From assembly GCF_905220565.1 (NCBI RefSeq), contig NC_059402.1, forward strand, positions 9,053,501 through 9,117,500: a stretch of DNA of 64,000 bases, in the 5' to 3' direction. The DNA is from Melitaea cinxia. Lineage: Eukaryota > Arthropoda > Insecta > Lepidoptera > Nymphalidae. Below, piece by piece: positions 44,856 through 55,740 of this stretch. The notes beneath the pieces are model-generated. The model was not told the origin of the DNA. It made no database searches and worked only from the letters and a program-made list of their open reading frames with translations. The position numbers and the translations under genes are program-made. Positions within the stretch are counted from its first letter, which is position 1, and every line of letters begins with the position of its first letter.

Positions 44856-45482
44856 TTTTTAACCGACTTCCAAAAAAGGAGGAGGTTCTCAATTCGACTG
44901 TATTTTTTTTTTTTTTTTTTTTTTATGTATGTTACATCAGAACTTTTGACTGGGTGGAGCGATTTCGACAAATTTTCTTTTAATCGAAAGGTGGTGTGTG
45001 CCAATTGGTCCCATTTAAATTTATTTGAGATCTAACAACTACTTTTCGAGCTATATCTAATAATGCGTTTTTACTTGACGCTTTTTTCGTCGACCTACGT
45101 TGTATTATACCGCATAACTTTCTACTGGATATACCGATTTTGGTCATTCTTTTTTTGTTAGAAAGGAGATATCCCAAGTTTAGTACCATGATAAGGAAAC
45201 CAGGATCTGATGATGGGATCCCAGAGAAATCGAGGGAAACTCTCGAAAATCCGCAACAACTTTTTACTGGGTATACCGATTTTGATAATTTTTAATTTAA
45301 TCAAAAGCTGATGTTTATCATGTGGTCACATTTAAATTTTATCGAGATCTGATAACTACTTTTTGAGTAATCTTTGATAATGCGTATTTACTTGACTATT
45401 TTTTCGTCGATCTACGTTGAATTACTTGTCGATGTAATTGAAGTCGGTTTTTTTTTCGTTTGCGAGCAAACACAATTATTAT
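44856..45482 (+). repeat. Longest copy of the 'accgacttc...gcaaacac' dispersed repeat
   Basis: Runs from 'aaccgacttccaaaaaagga' and a T-run, through 'ggtggtgtgtgccaattggt', 'taatgcgtttttacttgacg' and 'gaccaggatctgatgatggg'-like blocks, to 'ttgcgagcaaacacaattat'. Some blocks (theta-like 'tttactggatataccgattt') occur twice inside, so it may be a partial internal duplication. No coding capacity. At least six other copies or fragments are in this window. The class is unknown; a Helitron-like or LINE-derived origin is possible. Confidence 0.75.
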
Positions 45483-46140
45483 TTTATCAACTTTATACAA
45501 GATTTATGTGACAGTTTGTAACTTTTAATAACGTAAAGTTTGTTGTTTTGATTGCTTAAAAGACAATTCTAAGGACCGTTTCACTAGAAGCAGGAAAGAT
45601 GGATTTATTCGTTCTTTACATAGCTTTTTGTGATTACCACTTTAGAAAAAAACTCTCATAAAAATGTGGCTGTAATCAAAACAGCGCCCACATGGAAGTT
45701 CATTCGTATTTAAAATTTGAACCTAAACTCGATGTGCTCGCTTAAATTGTATTTTTTTCAGTGTCTTAACCTAAATATACTTTTTTCATTTTGTAGAGTA
45801 ATATATAATACTTTTGCTGAAATATTTTTCTACGGCTCATCCTCTAGCGTACTCTGACAAAGCTGTGTCTATATTGATGGTAATAAACAGCAGAGTAATA
45901 TTTATTTCTCGAGTAATATCGTAGTACATTTCATTATTTATAATTCAATTTTTAATTAATAAGTTTTACTCGACGTTTATTTTGATATATTTAGAGAAAA
46001 TAAATTGTTTTATTTTAATTACTTTATTACAACGTTATGTTTAGCTTAAATTATATCAAGTAGAGTTTCAGTTACCTTAAAAACCTTATTCTAGGTGATA
46101 AACGGTATTATTTTTTATGTATCTATATATGTTAATCTAT
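45483..46140. other. AT-rich stretch, nothing recognised
   Basis: No coding exon or known repeat. Confidence 0.4.
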
Positions 46141-46147
46141 TTTAACA

Positions 46148-46277
46148 ATATATATATATATATATATTTATTTCCTAAAAGCTTACAAGTAAAATAAATA
46201 ATAATTAATCTAACGATAAGCGATAGCCCTAAGAGAAGCGATCGCTTATCGTTAGATTCATATATATATACATATAT

Positions 46278-46338
<61 letters not shown>
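46148..46338. repeat. (TA)n microsatellites around an 18-bp inverted repeat
   Basis: (TA)n at 46148-46168 and 46259-46338. Between them a perfect inverted repeat has arms 46207-46224 and 46241-46258 (AATCTAACGATAAGCGAT and its inverse) around a 16-nt loop. The 91-codon - strand frame here is only Tyr-Ile repeats from the microsatellite. Confidence 0.9.
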
Positions 46339-46340
<2 letters not shown>

Positions 46341-46734
46341 AGAAAGGTCACTGACACACTCATCACGAGAACTCAAAAACTGCTGGATGGTCCATCCATC
46401 CAGGATAGACAAAGATGAAAGGCAGGGAGGTTGATTATAGTTAGTAGATGTCCGCTAAGAGCGAATTTGGCGATATTCCACCGCTAAGGTGGTTTAGTTG
46501 GGGTTGATAGTTTGTATGAAACATATACAGCAACTATAAGTTCGCCTGAAAGGTTATTTATACTGCAGTCAGAAAATAAAACTAAAAATGTGGTGTTTAG
46601 AGAGGTTTTATAAATACAACTATTAAATTATACTAAATTGTGCCTTTTAAAAAGTTACTTAGTATGATAAGCATTTAAAGTGACTGAAATAAAAAAATAA
46701 TTTGCGTTAAACATCTTAATAGAAACGCATATCT

Positions 46735-46990
46735 TCATAACCACGCGGACGTAATCGCGGGCAACAGTTAGTGTATTATAAAACAAAGTCCCCAAAAGTG
46801 TGTGATCGATTCCTTCAAAATCTACTGAACGGATTTTCCATGCGGTTTCGCCAATAGAGAGAGGGCTTCAAGAGGAAGGTTTATGGAACGGCTAAGCCGA
46901 GTTTGATGAGAGTTTCACTGGAAATTTGCCGGGAAAACTTTGTGACACACTGATTTCAACGCGGGCGACGCCGCGGGCACACCTAGTAGA
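46735..46990 (+). mobile_element. Helitron-like 3' end plus an adjacent CTAG-ending element
   Basis: 'accacgcggacgtaatcgcg' with GGCAACAGTTAGT at 46740-46770 resembles the 3' end of the 10677 element. A second segment (46770-46988) ends 'gcgacgccgcgggcacacct' plus AGTAG, a similar hairpin-plus-CTAG terminus. Non-coding. Confidence 0.5.
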
Positions 46991-47399
46991 ATATAAACTT
47001 AGCTTATATCGCTGGGATATTTAGCTCAAGGTACTTTATCAATTAAATTACGTACACAGGTGATTCTTGCAACGTATACATACGATGTTCCTATCGTATT
47101 AAACGTAACTGATTTTATAAACGAATGACAAACGTTTTTTCTGAGAACATATATCTTTTATATTTTAGTTGAAAGGGATTCAAGACACATAATAAAAGCA
47201 AAATGTATCGCTTTTCAAATAAAAAACGATTCATTTAGACATAGAGAAATGTCATAATGAACAACATTTACTTCTTAAGAATAAGAACTTTGAAACGAAA
47301 AATAAATGGGAGCACCGACTCAAAAGATACTACTTTAGTTTTTTTATATCGTTAGTTTCGAAATATTAGCTCAAATATCTCTAAATATCTTATACCAAA

Positions 47400-47565
47400 A
47401 ACAATGTTATTTATTTGTTTATTTATTTATACTTTATTGTACACCACAACTACATTTTAAACAATAAACACATTTAAAAAAAAATTACAGACTGTGAAGT
47501 ACAATGGGCGGACTTATGGCTGTTTAGCCATTTCTTCCAGACAACCCAATGTTAGAGTAATATAA
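47400..47565 (-). repeat. LINE 3' UTR fragment (CR1/Daphne-like family)
   Basis: 'actttattgtacaccacaac' and '..gggcggacttatggctgttt' with CCATTTCTTCCAGACAACCC match the 3' UTR at 54920-55020 of the LINE on the - strand. 5'-truncated copy. Confidence 0.65.
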
Positions 47566-48289
47566 TTTTCTTTGTTAAAAATGATTAGTACCTACGTTTG
47601 TAGGTTAGTTACATCAGTCAGTTTCATGCTTGTAGGTTTTATCCAACAAAACTCTGAAATAAAATGTCCACGTTTCAAGATTTTATAGTGAGTATATTTG
47701 TTTTATTATCTTTTATTCATGAATATTTTGTTAAATTTTCTATTAGGAAGTGTGTTACACAATCGCTTATAAATAGCTACTGAATGAATTTTTGCAAAAA
47801 CTAGTATTGTACTAAAATAAAGTATAAGTAGTAGTAGTTCTGGACTATAATTACATTTTGCCTTCAGTATACTTAATGTTCAGAGTTGGATCTGCTGTAG
47901 ACTTGTATTTGTAATTGCTCTAATACACGGAGTATTTTATTTTTAAATGTTCATTAATAAATAATAAGTATCCTCAAAGTAGTACGGAGTCGGAGACGTA
48001 TGGCTAAAGCAACACTGCAACAGTCTCTCAGTGTCTTGCCTAGTTCAGTTGTCAAGATATTGTCGGTACTATCAACCGAATATTATGTTGAAAGACACGC
48101 TAAAATGATGACAGACTAAAATTACAATCTTTAAATGTCCATACACTGTGCTATAGTTATAATTATTTTCAGAATCTCTTTCACAACATTGTTTGTAGTA
48201 TTAACTGTGTGTTTAACTTGTTTTTTTTAACACGAAGTTCATACTTGTTTCACTGAGTACTAACTACTCAGTACTTTCTTTTGTGGGTC
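47566..48289. other. AT-rich stretch, nothing recognised
   Basis: No coding exon or RNA gene seen. Confidence 0.4.
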
Positions 48290-48488
48290 TCCTCATCGTG
48301 CCTCGGAGAGCACGTTAAGCCGTCGGTCCCGCTTGTTATCATAAATACCTGACAACGATCGTCACTAATAGTAAGAAACATATCGCCAACCCGCAGTGGA
48401 GCAGCGTGGTGGATTAAGCTCCAATCCTTCTCCTATATGTATAGAGAAAGAGGCTTATGCCTAGCAGTGGGATATTACAGGCTGAATG
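48290..48488 (+). repeat. SINE tail, 'gggatattacag' family
   Basis: 'cctcggagagcacgttaagc', 'gcagtggagcagcgtggtgg' and 'gtgggatattacaggctgaa' are in order. Head missing. The 112-codon + strand frame starting within its end (48486-48824) is AT-rich and looks accidental. Confidence 0.8.
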
Positions 48489-48824
48489 CGTGCCTTCGCA
48501 AGACAAGTTAGAGTTCATAAAAAAAGATGCGCACTTTTGTCCTTATTTTCTTTATTAACTAATTTTATTAGAATATCGAAAGTAAAGCGAATTAAAATTT
48601 TTTTAATTTTCCAGCACTGTAACACATGTGAACGTAGTGTACAGAAAGTTATATTTTTTATTAATTTGTTCATTGTTTACCCCACTTTTTATATTTTTTA
48701 CTTAGTTTTATGTTTTTATTTTTATTTTATCTTTAGTTTCTTATTTAAAATGCGAGAAATAAATAATTTATTTTCAGCTTCCACCATGTTACGTATTTTA
48801 TTTACGTCTACAACAACTGGATAA

Positions 48825-49568
48825 GGGAATAATAGTAACAAGTATTTGTACTAAATGTTTATTTAACTTACTTATAAAAGATATTAAAATTAAACATCAT
48901 TAGTTTGGAGAAACATTACGTTTATTCATTGACTAGATGTGTATAGTAAACAAACCTTAATCTAGCAGTTATTATATATATTTACGTTGACTTAAAAAGA
49001 GATCATGCTATATTGAGTAAATGTTATATTATTTTTAATACAGGCTATAGCCGTCCTGAATAAAGTACTACTTAACTACAAATTTCCAAGAAAACTAAGA
49101 AAAATTATAAAATGTAAAGCTTTTAAATTCTGACAATTAATCTTGAAAAATATGCATAAAGTCTAAAAATTGTTACTTTTTCTTTTCGATAGAAACGTTG
49201 ATCTAAATATAACATGATGAATAAATTAGAAGGAAAAAAAAAGTGTGTTTTAAAAAACTACTATGTTATAAAAGGAAACGGAAAAGGACGTGTGACCTTT
49301 ATACAAATGAACATGTTTAATGTACTCGATATTTAACATTCTAGTACAAAATAGAAGAATTTAAAATTGTAGATAGTAAAGAAAATGTACAAAGATTGAC
49401 ATTTTGGTATATTTGACTAGTTATCTAATACTTAAAGACTAATTTTAAACATATATTACTTAGGCATAAAACAGCAAAAATAGAGTTTTCTTCAACATCG
49501 TATCAATTATGTAAACGTGTGTCAAATATGGCTAAAAGAAGTAAGGGGTCATTGACATTAATGGTGAT
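48825..49568. other. Presumed AstC 3' UTR and downstream spacer
   Basis: AT-rich. Contains - strand AATAAA-type sites (for example TTTATT on + at about 48860 and 48919). Nothing else recognised. Confidence 0.4.
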
Positions 49569-51470
49569 TCACTTGCGGAAGCAGGAGATGGGATTGAAGT
49601 AGCATTGTCGGAAGCGGACCTGCCTCTTGTCGGCGCGCCATTGTCTAGCGATCCTGCCATCCATCGCCCGCAGTCCCCAGCCACGCTGCTCCGGCTGGGG
49701 CCAAGAGCGGCTGACTCTGGTAGCCATTCCCAATCTATATAAAATAAGTTTGACACTTAAAAAAATACTATTAAAAACATACCTATAATAATAAGTTTAG
49801 TGCTGTTACTGATTACTAAAAAAAATACTTGTTAAATCTCGATTAAATTTGTGACAACATAAAAGGGTCCCCTGTAAGGTCTGAAGTAACACACATAAGA
49901 AAATACAATCGAATTGAGAACATCCTCCTTTTTTTGGAAGTTGGTTAACAAAGTTAATGAATCACAGAAAATTCTTCTACGCGTTATTTGAATCATATTA
50001 ATTTAACAAATTATATACTTAAATAATTATGATTCTTGCTAATAAGATTAGCTACGCTAAGCTGTAAGCTCTAGCTTTAATATATATGTAGCGGTACGAA
50101 TAAGGCTACAAACTTTTTCTGTTCCATTATAAAATAAAATGACTTTGCTTTTACAGAACTAAACTTTCAGTCTTAGTCGCATACATTTTACTTGACTTTG
50201 ACTACTTTTTTTGTGTGATACGCTGCAAAATTCAATTTCAATCTTTACCCGTGTAAGCTTCGATAGATCTTATTTATTTTTAAAATATATTCATTAAAAT
50301 ATATTCATTAAAATAAATTTATTAGGTATATTAAAATTTTAAATAAATCAATTGGCATAATTGTTAAATTTTGTAAATATTATTTCTACACCACTTTCTC
50401 TTTAAAAATAGTAAATGTGTTAATTGGATATCATATTAATATTAATATTTTTATTTAAAAAAATATTACGTTGGCGTCCTGAAAAACCCTGCTCTATAAT
50501 TATAATGTTGCAAGAAAATAAATTTCAGCGTATTTTTTTGTTAAAATATAAAATGAATGTTATAAATGCTGTGTGAACAATAATATTTCTATCAATTATA
50601 TTATTATTGTAATAATGACATTTAAATTAAGAAAAAAGTATATTTCTCATGTGAAAAGTAGGTGTAAATAAGTGCGACTTTACTAATGCGATGTGAGGCG
50701 ATTAGTATAATAGTGTTATTAATATTCCTACGCTCTTATTTCATTTAAAACATTAACGATATTTACCTTTCTTCTGCATCCAGCTGCAAAAGTAGTTTGC
50801 GTAGAGCAGCAGTATTCAAAGCATCCCATTGTGCAGATATGTCCGCTACGTCTTCCGGCCTGGCAACTAGCACGTTGTCAGATTGCTCTTCATCTGTTTC
50901 CTATAACGAAATTTATTTTCATTGTTTGCTGCTTTATCAATGTTTTTTTTCTATACTTGTTATAAAAAGGGTTAAAGGAATTAGAATTTGAAATCGCAAA
51001 ATGACATGTAAGGTTGTAATTTAGTTAATTACAACGTGACTACGTATTTTGTATTTTTAGCTATATTGGTAAAATTGAATGCAGCGGGGCAAGAACTGAT
51101 GTTTCATTTATGTATTATGATTAAATAATACAAAAATTGTATTGAAGTCTTTTCGAAATGACATTATTTAAAAAAGCCATGATACTGTGACATTCAACCT
51201 AAAAAGTATAATAAAATTTAGGATAGTTTCAAGTTAAATTAATGATGGGAAATAGGTTAGTATGATTTTAACAGAGCTTAAGATATGTAGACACTAATTA
51301 AGATGATAAATGGTGATAATGGTGTAATAAATGTCAAAATTTTTGCAAAATTTACTAAAAAAAAAGAAATTTTATGCATATATTACCATCGGAGCTGCGT
51401 AAACAGTCATAAACGATATGGCCAGGACACCAAGGAAGATCATCAGAGTGCTGTATGTGCTCGACTTCAT
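49569..51470 (-). CDS. AstC: Allatostatin C (PISCF-allatostatin) precursor, complete
   Basis: Three coding exons in transcript order: 51470-51387, 50900-50767 and 49734-49569. All junctions are GT-AG and phases agree (0, 2), giving 384 nt, or 127 aa plus TGA. Residues 1-25 are a signal peptide (MKSSTYSTLMIFLGVLAISF..VYA). A spacer peptide is rich in acidic and leucine residues (ADISAQWDALNTAALRKLL). Dibasic KR at 109-110 is followed by QVRFRQCYFNPISCF (111-125), with cysteines 117 and 124 to form the disulphide, then RK and the stop. This is the known lepidopteran allatostatin C, which inhibits juvenile hormone synthesis in corpora allata and is also myoinhibitory; the N-terminal Q is expected to become pyroglutamate. 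The carboxyl end is not amidated (no Gly). The 5' UTR exon appears to start at 51486 after an acceptor (ttctaacag), so a non-coding exon lies further upstream. Confidence 0.95.
49800..49950 (-). repeat. 'accgacttc' repeat fragment beside AstC exon 3
   Basis: 'gtctgaagtaacacacataa' and 'acaatcgaattgagaacatc' with CTCCTTTTTTTGGAAG are the reverse of the repeat's start. It lies in AstC intron 2, about 65 bp upstream of the last exon. Confidence 0.7.
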
Positions 51471-51486
51471 TGTGTCGTCCAGTGAG

Positions 51487-52094
51487 CTGTTAGAAATACA
51501 ATGTAAAATAAGTTTTAATTGCCACTCAGACTACTGCCTATTATCCAAAAATTTAGTAACATACCTACTATACAAAAATATATATAACGTTACTTCTTCG
51601 AAAAATAAAATAAAATTCATTTTTGATACTATTATTTTAGTTTAAAATTAAAATGAAATCTAATGATATGTTTTTGAACTAACATAAACTTTTGCTGTTT
51701 ATTTCTAAATTGAATAATAAATCCGAAAAAGCGCGTATTGCATCCTATATTTTTTTTGAAAAATGCCTCTCTTTCCGAGAACGACTTAATAAAAAGTGAA
51801 AATCAACTTTCAATTATTTTGCCAAAATTATATTGTAGCATAGGGGAGGTTGGCTGATCATCCTTAACACAGATTATATCTATAATCCATATAGGATGAT
51901 CAGTCTGAACTCAAAAATTTTGTGTATTTAACCTTATGCATAAGTGAACTTTTGTAATTGTTACCATTTGTTTAAAATGTTTATTTTTAAAATAAAATAA
52001 ATAAAGCTATTTTCATTCCGTTTCGCCATATATGAGATCCTTTTTCCTATAGTAATAGTTCCTTAAGAAATTTGCCGCTACATGGGAATTTACG
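51487..52094. other. Upstream of AstC; intron of its 5' UTR, with a small hairpin
   Basis: AT-rich. At 51853-51902 the arms 'ctgatcatcct' and 'aggatgatcag' are inverted around about 27 nt. No other exon recognised. The promoter should be further to the right. Confidence 0.4.
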
Positions 52095-52430
52095 ATCATT
52101 TCATCATCATCATTTCAGCCTATTAGATATAGGCCTCCACAAGTTCGCGCAAAAAATGACGCGAACTCATGAGTGTTGCCCACAGTCACCAAGCTGGGCA
52201 GTCGGGTTGGTGACTGCAGGGCTGGCATCGTCGCACCGAAGATGCCGCTGCCCGTCTTCGGCCTCTGTATTTTAAAGCCAGCAGTTGGATGGTTATCACG
52301 CCATGGGTCAGCTTTGCAAGTTCCAAGGTGGTAGTGGAACTGTATTTATCCCTTAGTCATCTCATACGATACCCACGGGAAGAGAGGCGGTGGCTATATT
52401 CTTTAACGCCGTAACCACACTGCCAGAATT
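52095..52430 (-). repeat. (GAT)n-type dispersed repeat, - strand, near full length
   Basis: Reverse of the 14277 copy: begins at about 52425 with 'gtgtggttacggcgttaaag' and ends at 52095 with the 'aataggctgaaatgatgatg' tail. Confidence 0.85.
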
Positions 52431-53640
52431 CGATACTTAGAAGAATTTACGATAATTAACTTTATCTCAACATTTCGCCGAGATAGATTTTTTTTAATTG
52501 CATTTTTACCATCTTACAGTAAAATCTTCAATTCTTATATATTATTTCCATTTAATATAATTTTACATTATAGTAGCATATACTAAATATTTTCATTCAA
52601 ATGCTTGAAATGTTTCTGACACTCCTAATGTAAGCAAGTATTTGCTGAAATATTTGGGTTTGCGAATTTGTTGTGTACACTGTTATTACTACGATACGTT
52701 GATATTTAACCACTATAATATTTTGTTATGATTGATACAGAATATTTTAGTTTAAGAAATAAAACTGAAATTAATATTTACCATTGAATATGCTTGATGA
52801 TATGCTGCAGCTTTACTAATATGTTGTACCCATAACTCTTCTAGTAACATTAAAGTTTTTAGGTTATTCATCTAATTTTATTGGTTCTTTAAAATCGAAA
52901 CAATGATGATTTTAAAACTTCAAAATTCAATATATGAAGTAAAATTGTATTAAGTCAAAAAGTAATTGTTTCTTTATACGAATAAAAATTTAATTTGGTT
53001 AAAAGTATAGTACAGGTGCACTAAACAATTGGACCTTTATACGTTTTAACTTTTTATTTATTTTAAGTACTCGGTCTTTTTTTGATAATTGGTTTAAATA
53101 TAATATAGCCCAATATCCCGTTAGGGCCAGACCTTCATCATTTTATAAAAGCTGAAAACTCTCAGCGCATGCTACCAACACAGGTTGAAGCAATGGCTAA
53201 ATATGAAGTTAAAGTTATAGTTACTTAGTAGCAACCCTAATGGGGGGAAAATTGGGTTGAACTTTTAAGTAAATTTGAATAAAAATTAGAACGGTTATTA
53301 TTTTGTTTCTTTTTTTATAGGAAGAACGGACCAGGGTAAAAGAACGTTCCCTACGTTACGGATAGTTTAAATTTTGTTTCAGAGATGATAAAATTAAACG
53401 AGTGAAATGTTAATTTGCACTATCGAAATCACGACTAAGAAATGCTAATTACTAGCTTAATGTGAAATAATAAACGGTAACTGAAATATACAAAATATTA
53501 TTAAAATAGTCCATGTTATATGTTTGAAAACGTTTTTCTTAAGTTCATTAGAAAATTATTTTGGGTGTAATGAAAGTCGACATTACGAAAATTAAATATT
53601 GCAACAATTCAAAATAAAGGGATGGTTAAATAAATTATGC
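52431..53640. other. AT-rich stretch, nothing recognised
   Basis: No coding exon, repeat family or RNA gene identified. May include the AstC promoter. Confidence 0.4.
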
Positions 53641-53705
53641 TAACACACACATACACACGCACACACACACTTCAGCCTATTGCAGTCTACTGTTGGACAT
53701 AGGAA
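53641..53705. repeat. (CA)n microsatellite and end of a (GAT)n-type repeat
   Basis: About 14 CA units with TA/CG interruptions are followed by 'cttcagcctattgcagtcta' and CTGTTGGACATAGG, the reversed end of the (GAT)n-family repeat. Confidence 0.8.
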
Positions 53706-53954
53706 ATTATGTTAAGATCTTCTGATACATAGTACAAAATAATAAATAATAATAATAAATAAACGTTTCACACTCAACGGCCCCTAGTAGGATTTTCTCC
53801 TGTGCCGGGGGTCCTAAAATGTATAAGTTTTTGCAAAAAAGACAAACTTAGACGGGGTAAAATAAACATTAGAAGTGTGTCAGTTTGGATTTATTACTAT
53901 ATCAATGTTAAAATAAGGTCTTTGTTTATTAAAAAAAATTATGTGGTGTGACAT

Positions 53955-54400
53955 GGGACACAAATTGAAAAAAAAAATGTTGAATTTTATATATATTTTC
54001 TAGTTCTTGATTTTTTTTTTAAATTTTGTTGATTGGTTTTTAATTAAGTTCACAAAAGTATTTAGGAAATTTAGCCTTTTAGAAAATAACAAATACCGTA
54101 AAATAAAATAAATCAAACAAAATAATAACAATAACAATAATAATAATTCAAACTATTAAGTGAAATAAACAACATATGTCTATTTATTTTTGTTGATAGT
54201 ATAAAATTACATAAATAATTAAAAAAAAGTTTACTAGTAATATTTTAGTTTTACAAAAGTCATATTATACATACAGTCATGTGACTGATCATCCGTCATC
54301 TCCGTTATATATTTTTCTTACGGTTTTAGTATCACATTTTTTTCAGTTCGGTCGCTCAGCCAAATGTCAAGCCTGCCGTAAGGAATTTCGTTCCAATTAT
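53955..54400 (-). mobile_element. Helitron-like fragment, uninterrupted
   Basis: The reverse complement matches 60752-60789 joined to 61527-61900 of the Helitron copy. It runs from 'ggaacgaaattccttacggc' through AGGCTTGACATTTGGCT directly into 'gaccgaactgaaaaaaatgt' and on to 'gagctagaaaatatatataa'-like sequence. It lacks the R1-like insertion found in the 60.6-kb copy, so it shows the empty site (54358-54373). Confidence 0.75.
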
Positions 54401-54604
54401 TTTTGACTATTGTAGGACTTTCCTTCCAGCCGATGCTGATGTTGTCGCATTTGGGGTAGAGTCAGTATCGAGTGGTTTAGAAAATTATAAATATTTATTT
54501 TTAAGGTAGCTTCTTTATATATATATATTTAAATATAACTATAATTTTTTTTTATTATTTTTCTATTTAATAATAACGTCAAACGTATCTCTTTCCTAAT
54601 TTGA

Positions 54605-54862
54605 TGCTCATCATCACTTCAGCCTGTCACAATCCACCGCTAGACATAGGCCTCCACAAGTTCGCGCAAAAAATGGCGCGAACTCATGAGTGTTGCCCAT
54701 AGTCACCAGGCTGGGCAGACGCTGTTGCAGTTGGTGACCGCAGGGCTGGCATCGTCGCACCGAAGGCGCTACTGCCCGTCTTCGGCCTGTGTATTTGAAC
54801 GCTAGTTACATCCTACGACACCCACGGGAAGAGAAGGGTGGTTATATTATTTACTTCAAATA
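54605..54862 (-). repeat. (GAT)n-type dispersed repeat, - strand, internally deleted
   Basis: 'cacttcagcctgtcacaatc' at the low end, 'cctccacaagttcgcgcaaa' and 'cgcactgcccgtcttcggcc'-like blocks, then 'cacccacgggaagagaaggg'. Same family as 14277 and 52095. Confidence 0.8.
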
Positions 54863-54883
54863 CCCTGTACATACTTCAAATAC

Positions 54884-54914
<31 letters not shown>

Positions 54915-55270
54915 AAACTCTTTATTGTACACCAAAAGTGAGCAAAAATACAAAAATAAAAACAGGAGTTAAGTACAAAAGGCGGCCTTATCGCTAATGA
55001 GCGATCTCTTCCAGGCAACCTTTGGGTAAAGGAAATGGTATATATGTAGGCAGTTTAGGTGTACAGTTTTACCTAAACATATACAATATATTTAGACAAA
55101 TAAACAATGTAAAAAAAAAATAATAAAAATTAAAATAAAGTATATGTATGTACATGGCATATATAAATGGAAAGTTGTAATAGACATACATAGACGTATA
55201 TAGAGTTAATGAATTATTATGATAAAATTCAAAGTGAGGACAGGAGATAATATGTGACTAGATAGAAGGA

Positions 55271-55740
55271 TTAAAATTGAGAGAAATAGTGTTTCACCGA
55301 CTTCTTGAAAATTGGAAGGGATTCAACGCGTCTGATGGGCAAAGGAAGGGAGTTCCAAAGCCGAGCAGCTTGGACAGTAAATGATTTAGTGTAGAAATTA
55401 GTGGAGTGGGGAGGAATTTTAAGAAGTAAACTATCATCGGAGCGAAGGCTTCGCTCATGAGACTCGCTGAGATACTTAAAACGTTCACGTAGGTAAGAAG
55501 GAGTAGCAGGATTAAATAGTATGCAGTATAGCAAAGTAAGTATGTGAGTATTCCTGCGAAGGCGAATTGGGAGCCACTTGAGTTTTTTGCGAAAATCAGA
55601 GATGTGATCATATTTGCGTAGGCCGAATATGAAACGGATACATAAATTTTGAATGCGCTCAAGCTTATTAAGTTGCTCCTCAGTAATATCAAGATAAGCA
55701 GTATCAGCATAATCCAGCAAAGGTAATGCCAGAGAATGCT
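55271..55740 (-). pseudogene. LINE ORF2, C-terminal part
   Basis: Continues the RT after a one-site frameshift: LDYADTAYLDITEEQLNKLE, RIQNLCIRFIFGLRKYDHIS, RLRRNTHILTLLYCILF and AARLWNSLPLPIRRVESLPI, followed by a stop. This is the usual C-terminal module of CR1/Jockey-group ORF2 proteins. Confidence 0.85.

Noticed and set aside
46137..46412. 91-codon frame of Tyr-Ile repeats
   Set aside because: Translation of a (TA)n microsatellite.
48486..48824. 112-codon + strand frame
   Set aside because: Starts within a SINE end and continues through AT-rich sequence rich in Phe, Ile and Tyr; composition artefact.
49532..49756. 74-codon - strand frame beginning MSNLFYIDWEW
   Set aside because: It overlaps AstC exon 3 but in the wrong frame. 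Its first residues are intron sequence, and the spliced AstC frame with dibasic sites and PISCF ending is clearly the coding one.
55294..55740. Leucine-rich C-terminal end of the 613-codon LINE frame as a membrane protein
   Set aside because: It is the out-of-frame translation after a frameshift; the true LINE C-terminus is readable in the neighbouring frame.
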